Assembly: GCF_020523825.1 (NCBI RefSeq)
Contig: NZ_JAJALK010000014.1
Span: forward strand, 1-64,000
Source of the DNA: Methylobacterium brachiatum
GTDB taxonomy: Bacteria > Pseudomonadota > Alphaproteobacteria > Rhizobiales > Beijerinckiaceae
DNA: 64,000 nucleotides
Reading direction: 5' to 3'
Shown: one piece after another, positions 63,543 to 64,000 of the stretch
How the letters are laid out: the number at the start of each line of letters is the position of its first letter
Position numbering within the stretch: the first letter of the stretch is position 1
Notes under the pieces: model-generated
The model's database searches: none
Told to the model about the DNA's origin: nothing
The model's input: only the letters and a program-made list of their open reading frames with translations
Translations under genes and position numbers: made by a program

Positions 63543-64000
63543 GCGGGATGTCGGAGGCTCGGGCGTGGCCGGCGTTTCGCGGGTCGGCTCAGGGGCCTGG
63601 TGGGGCCGGGCAGGAGGACGCGAAAACTCCGCCGAACCACGCGGGCCGGCCACCAGGCCGACCACTCACGGGATCGTGCGGCCTTGCTATCACGGCCTCG
63701 GGCGGCCGGGAACCGGGGGCATTGCGAAGATCGGGGTTTGGGTGGACGCGGAGGCGACCGGCTCAGTCGCAGTTTCGGATTTGGTGGGCGTTCGGCAGAA
63801 GCAAGTATCCTTCTTCCTTGGTCTCAGGAAACTCCCACCCTTCAATCACTCACCTTGTCATCCCGGGGCCGCGAAGCGGAGCCCGGGATCCAGATACATA
63901 GGTGCAGCAAGATCTTGCGCCGTCAGCGGATCTGGATCCCGGGCTCGCCTGCGGCGCCCCGGGATGACGGGGTGATTTATTTCGCTGCCGTTCTTTGATG
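63543..64000. other. Gene-free stretch at the right edge with a type E palindrome
   Basis: About 460 bases. The left part is the kup upstream region with no supportable gene. The right part holds the type E palindrome. Nothing else is recognisable before the window ends. Confidence 0.55.
63857..63968. repeat. Dispersed palindrome type E
   Basis: Left arm from 63857 (GTCATCCCGGGGCCGCGAAG) and right arm ending 63968 (GCGGCGCCCCGGGATGAC) pair over nearly 40 bases, with AGCCCGGGATCCAGAT and ATCTGGATCCCGGGCT inside. The centre of about 33 bases holds a GCAAGATCTTGC dyad. Elements of this wording are frequent in Rhizobiales genomes. Confidence 0.9.

Overview
The window reads as the chromosome of a high-GC (around 70%) alphaproteobacterium of the Hyphomicrobiales (Rhizobiales), most likely Methylobacterium or a close relative. 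The evidence is the set and order of housekeeping genes (ribH-nusB-thiL, hppA, the DUF177/CBP3-chaperone pair next to bamE, plsX-fabH-ihfA-merR, glyA-nrdR-ribD-ribE), an HWE-type sensor kinase, and dense intergenic palindromic repeats of kinds known in this order. The genus is an inference from gene content, not from a marker gene. I found no rRNA, tRNA, CRISPR array, insertion sequence, integrase or replication origin.

Layout. 1-6.7 kb: left-pointing small-metabolism genes (5' end of dxs, xseB, phosphatase, HD hydrolase, tag, ygfZ, Nudix, SDR), many coupled by 4-base stop/start overlaps. 6.8-12.5 kb: right-pointing CMD-like gene, ribH-nusB-thiL, and the proton-pumping pyrophosphatase hppA. 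12.7-18.5 kb: DUF177 and cytochrome bc1 chaperone pair, bamE, a HAD phosphatase, a GAF/PAS/HWE histidine kinase and an Old Yellow Enzyme; the last three sit where plsX would be expected after bamE. 19-22.6 kb: plsX-fabH-ihfA-merR (phospholipid and fatty-acid initiation, then nucleoid and regulator genes). 24-29.3 kb: the stress module prkA-yeaH-spoVR. 30.1-33.8 kb, left-pointing: ribE-ribD-nrdR-glyA. Relative to the usual glyA-nrdR-ribD-ribE-ribH-nusB order, the arrangement fits one inversion of about 22 kb with ends near 7.4 and 30 kb.

34.1-35.2 kb holds a lower-GC degenerate toxin/immunity pair: an open frame without a start that looks like the C-terminal part of a polymorphic toxin, overlapping by ATGA a putative immunity gene that carries a one-base frameshift. 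35.2-45.4 kb: cupin, DUF937 protein, MATE and KefB-type transporters, a ParDE pair with an operator-like palindrome, a large beta-propeller/formyltransferase-like protein, small exported proteins, pdxH and rplY. 45.7-46.8 kb is a second lower-GC patch with a secreted head-GIN-like protein and an orphan antitoxin-like gene.

46.8-54.7 kb is a left-pointing cluster: a PotABCD-type ABC importer (two permeases, Tat-exported binding protein, ATPase), a dihydropyrimidinase/hydantoinase, a GlxA-type regulator and an isochorismatase-like hydrolase, suggesting uptake and ring opening of a small nitrogen compound. A sirtuin is transcribed divergently from it. 57-60 kb: a two-gene periplasmic molybdenum hydroxylase (IorAB type) beside a decapitated LysR gene; 60.8-61.5 kb: VapBC; 61.5-63.5 kb: potassium transporter kup.

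Between the genes lie at least seven kinds of dispersed inverted repeat (called A-G below), mostly at convergent gene ends; type B is built from separate small hairpin modules that vary in number between copies.
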